A stretch of DNA of 64,000 nucleotides from Natronococcus sp. A-GB1 (GCF_029688845.1 NZ_JARUKW010000005.1:62001-126000); one strand, 5' to 3'. Counted from the stretch's first letter, positions 34,193 through 42,704 are shown. Numbers and translations: made by a program. The notes: generated by a model from the sequence alone, not told the origin.

Positions 34193-35572
34193 CTAGGCCC
34201 CTCCTGGCGGTCCGGACGGTTCGTCGTTGTGCCGGCACTGCTCGGTGTAAAAGCCGAGATCGAATACAACCGACTTCCCTTGGAGATCGTTGACGTCGTC
34301 GATCCCCTCGATCTCCGTGTCCGTTGGGAGACACCACTCGAATCCGATACAGAACGTCTCGTTGGCGGGGAAACACTCCCTCGGTACTCCCGGTGGATCC
34401 GGGTCCGGCGGATCCGGGTCGTCCACGTCACAGACGAAGAACTCGATGTTGCTGATCGCAGCCCGCTGACCTCCACGGGTTTCGAGGTTGGTTACGATTT
34501 CGGTACTGGTCGTGCATCCCAGGTCGTCGAACGTCTCCCTATCATTTCCTCCCCTCACGTGGATTCCGCAGATCCCGTAGTCGCCGTCGATCACCTCGGC
34601 CGTGAACGCGACCGGTTCGCTTTCGTCATCGTCTTTGAACTCCGTGATATCGATGCTGATCGTCGCGTCGCGCGCGAGGTATTCACCGCCGCCGAACGGC
34701 GGCGGTCGGCTGGTCTGCTCGTTGAAATTGAACTCGTTACCGTTGACTGCACTACCGCCGTCGACATCGCCGAACCCTCCGCCATCCCCGATGTCGACCT
34801 TTCCGACCAACACGCACTCGCCGTCGCTGCTATCGTCACCGCTGTCGCTACCATTGTCCTCGGCGTCCTCGACTGCAACACCGCCGTACACGCTCGGATC
34901 GAGCGGGATGCCACCTTTTAGGTCCGCGAGGACCTCTCTCAGGCTTCCCTCGTCGAAAATAACCGTATCCTCGTCGTCGACCTCGTTCGTACACTCGAGG
35001 TCGTACCACAGCTGGACATCGATCGCGTCGGCGAGCGCCGGATCGGTCTCGGCGAGATCCCCCAGAAACCAGACGTAACCAGGGTTGTCACAGAGATGGT
35101 AACTAAACGTGATCTCGCCACAGTCACCCGGCTTGACGTCCTCGAGTTCGATGAGGTGATCCTGTGTTCGCTTGTCGTTATCGAAGTCGCCGGGACCGAA
35201 GTTCGAGAGCGTCTCGCAGGTGAGGTACTCCTGAATGTTCCTGTCGTTGTCGCTGTATCTGACGTCAGTATCACCCAGGTCGAGCGACTGCTCGCCGGAG
35301 CTATCGTGGTCCGGATGCGCGTTCACGTACGGGTAGCCCGCCGGACCGTAGGGCGCGTAATGGTCTCCGTTTTCCTCCGGTCCGAAATACTTCTGTTGCC
35401 AGTCGATTCGGAGGTCGAGCTGACCTGCGACCAGTTCGTTGTCCTCGATATCCTCTCTATCGGCGAGGTACGCGGTCGTCCCGAGTCCCGCCCCGGCGGA
35501 GGCGATGCCGATTCCGCCGAGGCCCGCGAGAATCTTTCGTCGTGAGAGTTCGAAATCGTTCCCTGTATTCAT
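34193..35572 (-). CDS. SipW-dependent-type secreted protein (TasA-like), largest copy
   Basis: 459 residues. The signal SRRKILAGLGGIGIASAGAG is followed by LGTTAYLADREDIEDNELVAG, the conserved cleavage-site region. DVKPGDCGEITFSYHLCDNPGYVWF is the PGD-containing core strand, and LGFYTEQCRHNDEP closes the domain. A 130-residue insert with NxS/T sites and a Gly-rich segment sits in between. The mature protein is strongly acidic. It has a structured leader upstream (35596-35656) and probably forms an extracellular fibre subunit or matrix protein. Confidence 0.82.
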   Translation of the reverse strand: MNTGNDFELSRRKILAGLGGIGIASAGAGLGTTAYLADREDIEDNELVAGQLDLRIDWQQKYFGPEENGDHYAPYGPAGYPYVNAHPDHDSSGEQSLDLGDTDVRYSDNDRNIQEYLTCETLSNFGPGDFDNDKRTQDHLIELEDVKPGDCGEITFSYHLCDNPGYVWFLGDLAETDPALADAIDVQLWYDLECTNEVDDEDTVIFDEGSLREVLADLKGGIPLDPSVYGGVAVEDAEDNGSDSGDDSSDGECVLVGKVDIGDGGGFGDVDGGSAVNGNEFNFNEQTSRPPPFGGGEYLARDATISIDITEFKDDDESEPVAFTAEVIDGDYGICGIHVRGGNDRETFDDLGCTTSTEIVTNLETRGGQRAAISNIEFFVCDVDDPDPPDPDPPGVPRECFPANETFCIGFEWCLPTDTEIEGIDDVNDLQGKSVVFDLGFYTEQCRHNDEPSGPPGGA

Positions 35573-35595
35573 CGTCGTCCATCCCCTTCCGGGAA

Positions 35596-35656
35596 ACCCG
35601 CTGGCGGAATCGAACCGCCGTATGTCGCCGTCGTAGCGATGAGTCCCAACGCGGGT
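35596..35656 (-). promoter_or_regulatory. tRNA-like leader hairpins of the 34193 gene
   Basis: Read on the minus strand, a closing stem ACCCGC/GCGGGT encloses a 4-bp hairpin with loop TACGACG and a perfect T-arm-like hairpin, GGCGG, loop TTCGATT, CCGCC, directly joined to the acceptor-like 3' strand. The D-arm is missing. It lies 24 bp before the ATG. A matching element precedes the next paralogue. Confidence 0.5.
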
Positions 35657-35676
35657 GGTAGTGGAGAGATAAACGC

Positions 35677-36453
35677 TCAGCTCTCTCCGAACTCGTCGTT
35701 GTGCCGGGACTGTTCGGCGTAGAATTCGAGGTCCGCGCTCAGCTCGGCGCCCTGAATCTCGTTACCGATACTCGTACTACCATCTTTCCGCCTTCCGACT
35801 GAAATATAGATACAAACGACTACGTACGGGAATGACGCAGGTTCAGGACCAATCGAGAGCGGGTCCTCATCATTGCTAGCGATGACTAACCCTTCATCGA
35901 GGCTGTCGAGGAGATCATTGAGAGTATTGTAGTCGACAACCGAGAGACTACCCGCGTCGGGCCCGCCCGGCTGATAGACCCTGACCGTTGCATCGGCAGT
36001 CTCGCCGAGGGTTGCAAGATCCTCAGTATCGTGAAGATCATCAGCATCCAGCTCTGCATCGGTTTCGGATCCGTCACGGTCCTTGATGTTGTCAGCTCTC
36101 ACCAGCACATAGCCGGGATTATCATGGACAGTTACCTTCCAGCAGAACTTGTATTCGTCACCGGGTTTAGCGTCGCCGATACCGATTTCGCCACTAATGA
36201 AGGCACCGTCATCAGTATCGCCAGCATCAGTATTCCAATCGATGTGCTGGTCCTCTTTATCTTGGAGGACCTCGTGCCCAAAGGGATCAACCGTCAGGCC
36301 AAACTCGCCTGCGGTGATCGTGTTCTCGTCGAACTCCTCCTGATCGCTGAAGTACGCCGTCGTGCCGAGTCCTGCGCCCGCGGAGGCGACGCCGACCACG
36401 CCGAAGCCAGCGAGCGCCTTGCGCCGTGAAATCTCGAGGTTCTTTTTACTCAT
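35677..36453 (-). CDS. SipW-dependent-type secreted protein (TasA-like)
   Basis: 258 residues. The signal SRRKALAGFGVVGVASAGAG runs into LGTTAYFSDQEEFDENTITAGEFGL. GIGDAKPGDEYKFCWKVTVHDNPGYVLV is the core strand pair, and LEFYAEQSRHNDEFGES the closing strand, so the TasA-like domain is complete. Acidic loops connect the strands. A strong GGAGG lies 8 bp before the start, unusual among the leaderless genes here. It sits between two paralogues in tandem. Confidence 0.82.
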   Translation of the reverse strand: MSKKNLEISRRKALAGFGVVGVASAGAGLGTTAYFSDQEEFDENTITAGEFGLTVDPFGHEVLQDKEDQHIDWNTDAGDTDDGAFISGEIGIGDAKPGDEYKFCWKVTVHDNPGYVLVRADNIKDRDGSETDAELDADDLHDTEDLATLGETADATVRVYQPGGPDAGSLSVVDYNTLNDLLDSLDEGLVIASNDEDPLSIGPEPASFPYVVVCIYISVGRRKDGSTSIGNEIQGAELSADLEFYAEQSRHNDEFGES

Positions 36454-36477
36454 CGGTTGTCCTCCCCCTTAGGGGAA

Positions 36478-36540
36478 ACCCACCGACGGAATCGAACCGC
36501 CTCGTCGCCGCGTGTGTAGCGACGGCGTACCAACATGGGT
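36478..36540 (-). promoter_or_regulatory. tRNA-like leader hairpins of the 35677 gene
   Basis: The closing stem ACCCAT/GTGGGT (one G.T) encloses a 6-bp CGTCGC/GCGACG hairpin and a T-arm-like hairpin GGCGG, loop TTCGATT, CCGTC. The closing stem differs from the copy at 35596 by paired changes (A-T for G-C, T.G for C-G), so structure is conserved beyond sequence. It ends 24 bp before the ATG. Confidence 0.5.
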
Positions 36541-36564
36541 GGAAGAGTGGTGAGGGTAGATTTC

Positions 36565-37275
36565 TCAGTCGCCGAGTTCGTCCAGTCCGTCGTCAAGCTC
36601 CTCCAGAACATTCTCGGTGTTGTTGTGCCGGCACTGCTCGGCGTAGAAGAGCAGATCCCAGCTGGCCTCTGCACCCTGAATCTCGTTACCGACGGTGGGT
36701 GGAATGATGATCTCGACGCAGAGCTCCACTGGGTCCTCGGGATCGTGACAATCTTCCCCGTCACCAGTCGGAACGATGGTTCCACCTAGAACGTCGCTAG
36801 CATCGACCGTCTCCCCATTGACTGAGATCGTGACGTCGGCAACCTCACCGAGAGTCGAGAGTTCGTCTTTCTCTTTGATTCCATGAGGAAGTTCATCCAG
36901 GTTCCCCGCATCCTTTCCGTTCTGATCGTCAGCGTTGGCGGCGCCGAGTGCCACGTATCCAGGGTTGTCGTGGACAGTAATCTCCCAACAGAACTCGTAC
37001 TCGTCACCGGGTTTGGCATCGTCGATGGTGATTACGCCATCTGCAAAGACACTGCCTTCACTATCCAGCAGATCGCTTTCATCGACGTTGAGGTCGGAAG
37101 ATTCACCCTCGACTGTCAGCCCGAACTCGCCCGCGGTGATCCTGTTGCCCTCGAATTCCTCCTGGTCGCTGAAATACGCCGTCGTTCCCAGCCCCGCGCC
37201 AGCCGAGGCAACGCCGACCATACCCAGTCCCGCGAGCGCCTTTCGCCGTGAGATTTCGAATCCGTTGTTCGTCAT
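36565..37275 (-). CDS. SipW-dependent-type secreted protein (TasA-like)
   Basis: 236 residues, closest to the 35677 paralogue. Signal SRRKALAGLGMVGVASAGAG, then LGTTAYFSDQEEFEGNRITAGEFGL. DDAKPGDEYEFCWEITVHDNPGYVALGA is the core pair and LLFYAEQCRHNNTENVLEE closes the domain, with a 16-residue acidic C-terminal tail. Its leader lacks the T-arm-like hairpin but keeps a CCCGAC/GTCGGG dyad at 37303-37338. It is the first gene of the four-gene minus-strand array. Confidence 0.82.
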   Translation of the reverse strand: MTNNGFEISRRKALAGLGMVGVASAGAGLGTTAYFSDQEEFEGNRITAGEFGLTVEGESSDLNVDESDLLDSEGSVFADGVITIDDAKPGDEYEFCWEITVHDNPGYVALGAANADDQNGKDAGNLDELPHGIKEKDELSTLGEVADVTISVNGETVDASDVLGGTIVPTGDGEDCHDPEDPVELCVEIIIPPTVGNEIQGAEASWDLLFYAEQCRHNNTENVLEELDDGLDELGD

Positions 37276-37607
37276 TTGTGGTCATCTCCCCGGCTCGGCC
37301 CGCCCGACGGACCGCGACCGGTTACTCGAGTCGTCGGGACATACCCCTGTAGTTACAATTCCCCATCCCCCGACCGAACGGGCGAATCAACGCGTCTAAC
37401 GTCGGATGGAACCGTTCGAGTGATCGGTCAAGCCACGCCAGAATCCGTCACCGAATCATCAGCGCGGGCGGTACGACACCCCTGCCGTTCGAGCGATCGG
37501 TTGACCGCAGCGGAATCGAGCGCAAAATCGCTCTCGAGAGCGCCCGACGAGCCAACAGGACCGTCGTACCGCCGACACGCTGCTCATACATTTGCCCGAT
37601 AGCCAAC
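37276..37607. other. divergent promoter region of the secreted-protein array
   Basis: 332 bp between the minus-strand SipW-type array and the plus-strand DUF7344-like regulator. It should hold both promoters. A CCCGAC/GTCGGG dyad (37303-37308, 37333-37338) lies in the leader of the SipW-type gene. No open frame here is convincing. Confidence 0.5.
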
Positions 37608-38156
37608 ATGGGTCCGTATCGACGACTCATGCGCGTTCGAAACACCTCCCTCTCTGAAGATCAGATCCACAGGCTCCTGGGGAACAGTCGCCGCAGTGCG
37701 ACGCTTCGTCAGCTCGGGGAGAACGGCGGGACCGTCTCGCTCCGAGAGCTGTCGGAGCGGGTCGCGGCCCTCGAGACCGGGGAGACGCCGCCGCCGTCGA
37801 ACGTCAGGGAGAGCGTCTACAACTCGCTCCACCAGACCCACCTCCCGCAGCTCGAGGAGGTCGGCGTCGTCGAGTACGATCGCGACCGCCGTCAGGTCCG
37901 ACTCTGCAAACACGCCCGGGAGGTCGATCTCTACATGGAGGTCGTCACGCAGTACGGGGTGACGTGGTCGGAGATCTACCGCGCGCTCGGGGTGTCCGGT
38001 CTGCTGGTCGTCCTCGGCGCCCTGCTCGAGGCTCCGCTTCTGGGCGGGGTCGATCCGCTCCTCTGGACGAGTCTGTTCCTAGCGCTGTTCGCCCTCCTCT
38101 CGCTGTACCAGCTGTGGGCGAACCGAAGTCTCGTGCTCTCGGGGTTTCGAGAATAA
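37608..38156 (+). CDS. DUF7344-like HTH regulator with membrane segments
   Basis: 182 residues. Residues about 15-110 form the winged helix (IHRLLGNSRRSATLRQLGENGG, VRESVYNSLHQTHLPQLEEVGVVEYDRDRRQVRL), followed by two hydrophobic helices (ALGVSGLLVVLGALLEA, LLWTSLFLALFALLSLYQLW). It matches the regulator at 25318. Start could be 37608 or the ATG at 37629. It faces away from the four SipW-type genes and shares their promoter region, so it likely controls them. Confidence 0.75.
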   Translation: MGPYRRLMRVRNTSLSEDQIHRLLGNSRRSATLRQLGENGGTVSLRELSERVAALETGETPPPSNVRESVYNSLHQTHLPQLEEVGVVEYDRDRRQVRLCKHAREVDLYMEVVTQYGVTWSEIYRALGVSGLLVVLGALLEAPLLGGVDPLLWTSLFLALFALLSLYQLWANRSLVLSGFRE

Positions 38157-38234
38157 ACGACCTTTCGCGGATAAACAACCGTCCGACGGCAGCTTTCGAG
38201 GGAGAGTCCCCGAACGGTCTCGCGGCGTAGTGGT

Positions 38235-39026
38235 TCAGACTCCGGCCTCGAGGAGTCTATCGTTACACTCCTCGCAGGTCGCGGCGACGACGTCGTACTG
38301 CCGACAGCATGACTCGACGACCGCCTGCTCGAAGTTTACGGTGCCGTCGCAGGTCGGGCAGCGCTCGAGAAACAGTCGCAGCGCGCCGAGAACCTCGCTG
38401 CGTTGGGCGAGCGACAGCTGGTCCCAGCTCTCGACCCGCTCCTCGAGCAGCCTGGCGCTGGCCACGTCCGCGACGAACGCCGAGCGGGACTCCCACTGTC
38501 CGATCCGCTCTCCCTCGACCACCGCGACGAACGCGGTGCCGTGCCAGCGGATCTCGAGGTCCGAGGGTGAAAGGCCGACGAGCTCGGCGAGCGCATCTCG
38601 ATCGGCGTGTTCCACGCCGACGGCTGCACACTCCCGTCGCCACGCACGCTCGAACGTCGGCTCGAGGACGAGGTCGTCGGCGACTGGATCCTCCATTACG
38701 ACGCCCGTCTGTTTGAGGTAGCGGTCGACCCGTAACTCGTCGATCGGAGTCGCGTCCGGCGACTTCCCGAACCAGTCGAGGACTCGGGCCGGAAAGTAGC
38801 GCTTCGTCAGCGACGGCGTTCCGGGGACGAGATAGCCTCGCAGCCAGATCGCTCCAATTGCGACGACGAACAGTACGATTCCCGCGACCGGAACGGCGGC
38901 ACCGACGGCGACCGCCGCGACCGTCGCAACCGCGACGTTGAGTACCGTACACGGGAGACACCTGTTCTTCCCGGTGTACTCCGGTCGGGTTACTCGCTCG
39001 AGCAGAGTAGCCCATGGTCTCGTCAT
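38235..39026 (-). CDS. membrane protein with C-terminal CxxC zinc site, unknown function
   Basis: 263 residues. A KNRCLPCTVLNVA segment (two Cys) precedes one or two hydrophobic helices (about 30-65). A soluble middle follows and then CPTCDGTVNFEQAVVESCCRQYDVVAATCEEC, a four-plus cysteine cluster typical of a zinc ribbon. I do not recognise the family. It converges on the DUF7344-like gene at 37608 across 78 bp. Confidence 0.65.
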   Translation of the reverse strand: MTRPWATLLERVTRPEYTGKNRCLPCTVLNVAVATVAAVAVGAAVPVAGIVLFVVAIGAIWLRGYLVPGTPSLTKRYFPARVLDWFGKSPDATPIDELRVDRYLKQTGVVMEDPVADDLVLEPTFERAWRRECAAVGVEHADRDALAELVGLSPSDLEIRWHGTAFVAVVEGERIGQWESRSAFVADVASARLLEERVESWDQLSLAQRSEVLGALRLFLERCPTCDGTVNFEQAVVESCCRQYDVVAATCEECNDRLLEAGV

Positions 39027-39506
39027 ACGTTCGCTCGGATCCTGGACGAAATATGTATGACCACTCTACCGCATTTGATCGCTCCTCGCTCGCAACGGTC
39101 GGCGAACCGCATCGGGCTCGCTCGCATCACCGAATCGGCGGTCTGGCGACGTGCCGTCCCCGATCCGATCACTTGCGGCTCCTCGGCGGCTTAACAGGTT
39201 GTTCGTGGTTTTCAAGCCTGCCCTGATAGACGACAGGAAGATCGTGTAGCGACTTCAAGCTCATTCGTCCCCTCTGCTCGAGCGCTCATACCGGGATAGC
39301 GCTCTGTCGTTCCCACCTAGCTTCCGAAGCGACCACTCGTATCCCTCGTCTCGGTGTGACTTCCGGAGAAGACTGTTTCGGATACACCGACAGTTACGCC
39401 CTACTGAAGGCGCTCCTTGTCTCTCGATCGATATTGGTATTGGTGTTAAACGGTCTCACTGTCTTATTAGCGATCCGAGGAATATCCGATCGAGGACAGG
39501 TCAGAG
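39027..39506. other. intergenic region without a recognised gene
   Basis: 480 bp between divergent genes. Two AT-rich stretches (near 39040-39060 and 39430-39490) are the likely promoters of the flanking genes. Frames inside are short and lack haloarchaeal codon bias. I see no repeat. Confidence 0.45.
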
Positions 39507-39941
39507 ATGGACGAGGGAGAGGTACACGAGGTTCGACGGGGGGTATCGAACGAGAAGCGGTCCGCGAGGGACGAACTCTTTCACGCGTTGAGCAACCAGC
39601 GACGGCGGCACGTGCTGACGTATCTGCGAGTGAACGGAGGGGAGGCGACGGTCAGAGAACTCTCGGAGTGGCTCGCCGCGCGCGAAAACGGCGTGAGCCT
39701 CGAGGAGGTGTCTTACAAGCAGCGAAAGCGGACGTACACGTCGCTCATCCAGATCCACCTGGGGACGCTTCGCGACGGGGGGTTCATCCGATACGACAGA
39801 GGACGCGGACGCGTCGAGTTGACCGCGGACGGTCGCCGCCTCGCGCGCGTTCTCGAGCGGGATCTGATCGGTGACGATCGAGCGGCGTCCGACGGCTCCG
39901 GGACGACCCTGCTCGAGCGCTGGAAGCGCCGCCTCTCGTAA
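39507..39941 (+). CDS. DUF7344-like HTH regulator, soluble
   Basis: 144 residues with the same winged helix as the genes at 25318 and 37608: ELFHALSNQRRRHVLTYLRVNGG, LEEVSYKQRKRTYTSLIQIHLGTLRDGGFIRYDRGRGRVELT. It has no membrane helices, so it is a soluble variant. It lies 18 bp from the convergent aroD stop. The target is unknown; its position suggests the nearby secreted-protein block. Confidence 0.75.
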   Translation: MDEGEVHEVRRGVSNEKRSARDELFHALSNQRRRHVLTYLRVNGGEATVRELSEWLAARENGVSLEEVSYKQRKRTYTSLIQIHLGTLRDGGFIRYDRGRGRVELTADGRRLARVLERDLIGDDRAASDGSGTTLLERWKRRLS

Positions 39942-39959
39942 GCAGCGAACGTCGCCCGC

Positions 39960-40664
39960 TTAGTTTTCCATCGCCGCCCCGTCGAGATCGGCAACTAACC
40001 TCGAGAGCGTCTCGAGATCGTACTGTCCGGGCGCGGTCGCCTCGGCGGGGTCGACGGGCGCGTAGCCGATTCTCGAGCCGTACACCGGCGCCACGGCCCG
40101 CGTGTGCCGCCCGACCTCGCCCATCGCCATCGTCGCCACCCGATCGCCGTGATACGCGAGCTGCTCGGTCGCCGACAGCAACGCGATCGTGTCCGCCTTC
40201 GACTCCGCCGTCACAGCCAGCTTCGCGACGTCGGCGTACTTGCCCGCCTCGGTCAGCGTCGAGACCAGCTCGCCGCGGGGCGGAGTCCCCTCGAAGTCGT
40301 GCGAAGAAGCGATAACCGAGACGTCCCGTTCGCGGGCGGTCTCGAGGACGTCTTCGGCCTCTCCCTCGAGAATCGACTCGAGTTCGATGTCGATCGCGCC
40401 GACGGCGTCGAACGCGGTCGCCGCCGAGAGGGTCTCGAGCCGATCGCCGTCGTCGCCCTCCCACTCGCCGCCCTCCCAGGCGGCGCGGTTGGTCGCGATG
40501 AGCGGGAGGGCCCCATCGTACCCCTCGAGCGCCTCGAGGGGATCGTCAGTCAGGTCCATCCGGAACTCGACGGCATCCGCGTGCTCGCGGGCCGTCGGCT
40601 CGTCGGCGTCGGCGAGATCGGCGGTCGCGGCCGCAAGCGTAAACGAGTCGAAGTCGATACCCAT
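39960..40664 (-). CDS. aroD: 3-dehydroquinate dehydratase, type I
   Basis: 234-residue TIM-barrel enzyme that dehydrates 3-dehydroquinate through a Schiff base. EHADAVEFRMDL opens the barrel, IDIELESI and VIASSHDFEGTP carry the catalytic Glu and His, AKLAVTAES the Schiff-base Lys, and GSRIGYAPVDPAEATAPGQY the substrate loop. The C-terminus is duplicated as a fragment at 30382-30456. tfb lies upstream on the same strand, separated by an 82-bp dyad. Confidence 0.92.
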   Translation of the reverse strand: MGIDFDSFTLAAATADLADADEPTAREHADAVEFRMDLTDDPLEALEGYDGALPLIATNRAAWEGGEWEGDDGDRLETLSAATAFDAVGAIDIELESILEGEAEDVLETARERDVSVIASSHDFEGTPPRGELVSTLTEAGKYADVAKLAVTAESKADTIALLSATEQLAYHGDRVATMAMGEVGRHTRAVAPVYGSRIGYAPVDPAEATAPGQYDLETLSRLVADLDGAAMEN

Positions 40665-40714
40665 AGCCGGTTGTGAGAACGGGGCGGCGAAAAACGGTGT
40701 CGTTTCGGCGAGTT

Positions 40715-40796
40715 ATACGGATTGCTGTAACGATGTGCCGGCGTAACCGCGACCCGTGCGGCGGTTACGCCGGTACTGACTTACAGTAAACCGTAT
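40715..40796. repeat. 82-bp interrupted palindrome between tfb and aroD
   Basis: A 13-bp perfect stem CCGGCGTAACCGC/GCGGTTACGCCGG (40738-40750, 40761-40773) has a 10-base loop. Outside it CTGTAA/TTACAG (40725-40730, 40781-40786) and ATACGG/CCGTAT (40715-40720, 40791-40796) continue the dyad with small internal loops. Its right end touches the tfb stop codon. It could be a terminator-like hairpin or a mobile palindrome. Confidence 0.6.
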
Positions 40797-41776
40797 CAAG
40801 CCATCCCGAGGGTTTCCTCGGCCTCGAGCAGCTCGTGGTACCGGTTCCGGATGGTGACCTCGGAGATGTCGGCGACGTCGCTCACCGCGGCCTGGGTCGT
40901 CTTCTCGTTGGTCAGCAGGGCGGCGGCGTACACAGCGGCAGCCGCGAGGCCGACCGGCGACTTCCCCGAGTGAACGCCCTTCTCCTTGGCGTTCTGGAGC
41001 AGGCCGCGGGCGCGGTGTTCGGCCTCGTCGGAGAGCTCGAGTCCCGACGCGAAGCGGGGGACGTAGCTCTCGGGGTCGGCGGGCTGGACCTCGAGGCCGA
41101 GTTCGCGGACGACGTAGCGGTAGGTGCGGGCGATCTCGTTTTTCTCGACGCGGGAGACGTCGGCGATCTCGTCCAGCGAGCGCGGAACGCCGGCCTGGCG
41201 CGCGGCGGCGTAGACGCAGGCCGTCGAGACGCCCTCGATCGAGCGTCCGGGAAGGAGGTCCTCGTCGAGTGCACGACGGTAGATCACGCTGGCGGTCTCG
41301 CGGACGTTCGTCGGCAGTCCCAGGGCACTCGCCATCCGGTCGATCTCGCCGAGTGCCTGCTTGAGGTTGCGTTCCTTGGAGTCGCGGGTACGGAAGCGCT
41401 CGTTCCACTTGCGAAGGCGCTGCATCTTCTCGCGCTGGCGCGAGCCGAGCGAGTTGCCGTAGGCGTCCTTGTTGCGCCAGTCGATGTTCGTCGACAGCCC
41501 CTTGTCGTGCATCGTGTTCGTCGTCGGCGCGCCGACGCGGGACTTCTCGTTTTTCTCGCTGGCGTCGAAGGCGCGCCATTCGGGGCCGCGGTCGACGGAA
41601 TCCTCCTCGACGACGAGGCCACAGTCCTCACAGACCGTCTCGCCGTGTTCGTCGTCGACGACGAGGTTGCCCGTACACTCGGGACAGACGACGTCGCTTT
41701 CCTCGCTCTCGGTCGTCTCCTCGCTCGTTTCGTGTTCGCTACGTCGGACTCTCGTGCTCGGTGATGCGTTAGTCAT
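40796..41776 (-). CDS. tfb: transcription initiation factor IIB
   Basis: 326-residue archaeal TFB, which bridges TBP-promoter complexes and RNA polymerase. The zinc ribbon is VVCPECTGNLVV with CEDCGLVVEE near residues 30-55; the B-reader/linker follows (GPEWRAFDASEKNEKSRVGAP). Two cyclin repeats (about 125-220 and 220-310) contain the BRE-recognising helix near the end (SDVADISEVTIRNRYHEL). Haloarchaea carry several tfb paralogues, and which one this is cannot be told from sequence alone. Confidence 0.96.
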   Translation of the reverse strand: MTNASPSTRVRRSEHETSEETTESEESDVVCPECTGNLVVDDEHGETVCEDCGLVVEEDSVDRGPEWRAFDASEKNEKSRVGAPTTNTMHDKGLSTNIDWRNKDAYGNSLGSRQREKMQRLRKWNERFRTRDSKERNLKQALGEIDRMASALGLPTNVRETASVIYRRALDEDLLPGRSIEGVSTACVYAAARQAGVPRSLDEIADVSRVEKNEIARTYRYVVRELGLEVQPADPESYVPRFASGLELSDEAEHRARGLLQNAKEKGVHSGKSPVGLAAAAVYAAALLTNEKTTQAAVSDVADISEVTIRNRYHELLEAEETLGMA

Positions 41777-42001
41777 GGGATGGCGGGTACTGCCCGGTAG
41801 GTCGCGTACAGAATCCGGACGGAGTTGCTACCTACCTGGTTCCGAGACACCGGAGTTAATGGTTTCGAAATCGCCGCCGTGCTCCGCTCGAGACGCGGTT
41901 CATCGTCAAAATCCGTGTAGGACCCGAAGCCGCGAGCGCTCGGGTCCGGGACGGAAGCAACGAAACGGGAGTTCCAAACGGCTCCGCGCCGAGCCCCGCG
42001 T

Positions 42002-42517
42002 ATGGACGTTGCAGTCGGGAGCACGAACCCGGTCAAGGTCGACGCGGTCGAACGCACGCTCGAGCGGTACGCTCCGACGGTCACGCCGATCGCGGTCGAC
42101 TCCGGCGTGGCCGAACAGCCCCGCTCGGTCGCCGAGACGGTCTCCGGTGCCGAGAACCGGGCGCGGCGAGCCCTCGAGGCGACCGGCTGCGAGTACGGGA
42201 TCGGCCTCGAGGGTGGCGTCGCCCGACTCGAGGGGACGACGGGGCTCTCGCTGATCATGTGGGGCGCGGCGACCGACGGCCACCGTCTCGAGCGCGGAAG
42301 CGGGCCGACGCTTCGGCTCCCCGATCGGATCGCGGACCGACTCGAGAACGGCGAGGAGCTCGGCCCGGTGATGGACGACGTCCTCGGTCGGGACGACGTC
42401 GCCGAAACGGACGGGGCCGCGGGGGTGCTCACCGACGGACTCACCGACCGAACGCGAGCGCTCGGCGAGGCGGTCGCCTGTAGCGTCGGCCCACTTCTGA
42501 CGCCGGAGTACGAGTAG
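42002..42517 (+). CDS. DUF84/YjjX-family inosine/xanthosine triphosphatase
   Basis: 171 residues. The start MDVAVGSTNPVKVDAVERTL is the nucleotide-binding N-terminus of the DUF84 family, followed by GVAEQPRSVAETVSGAENRARRAL and GIGLEGGVARLEG. YjjX relatives hydrolyse non-canonical purine NTPs, so nucleotide-pool cleaning is likely. Length is normal. It is divergent from tfb. Confidence 0.85.
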   Translation: MDVAVGSTNPVKVDAVERTLERYAPTVTPIAVDSGVAEQPRSVAETVSGAENRARRALEATGCEYGIGLEGGVARLEGTTGLSLIMWGAATDGHRLERGSGPTLRLPDRIADRLENGEELGPVMDDVLGRDDVAETDGAAGVLTDGLTDRTRALGEAVACSVGPLLTPEYE

Positions 42518-42704
42518 TCGGCCGGTCGCGCCGCGTTGAGATTTCTCCCACGGACAGTCGTCGATTCGTACCGATTAGCCGACCGTACCAACACGACGTT
42601 TCGCTCTCCGGTTTCCGCCCCTACGTCTCGAGCAATCGCAAGACGGGAGTGAGTTAACCGGTCGTACCAAACCCCCTAAGAGCGTTCCGACTGTGGCATG
42701 TCGT

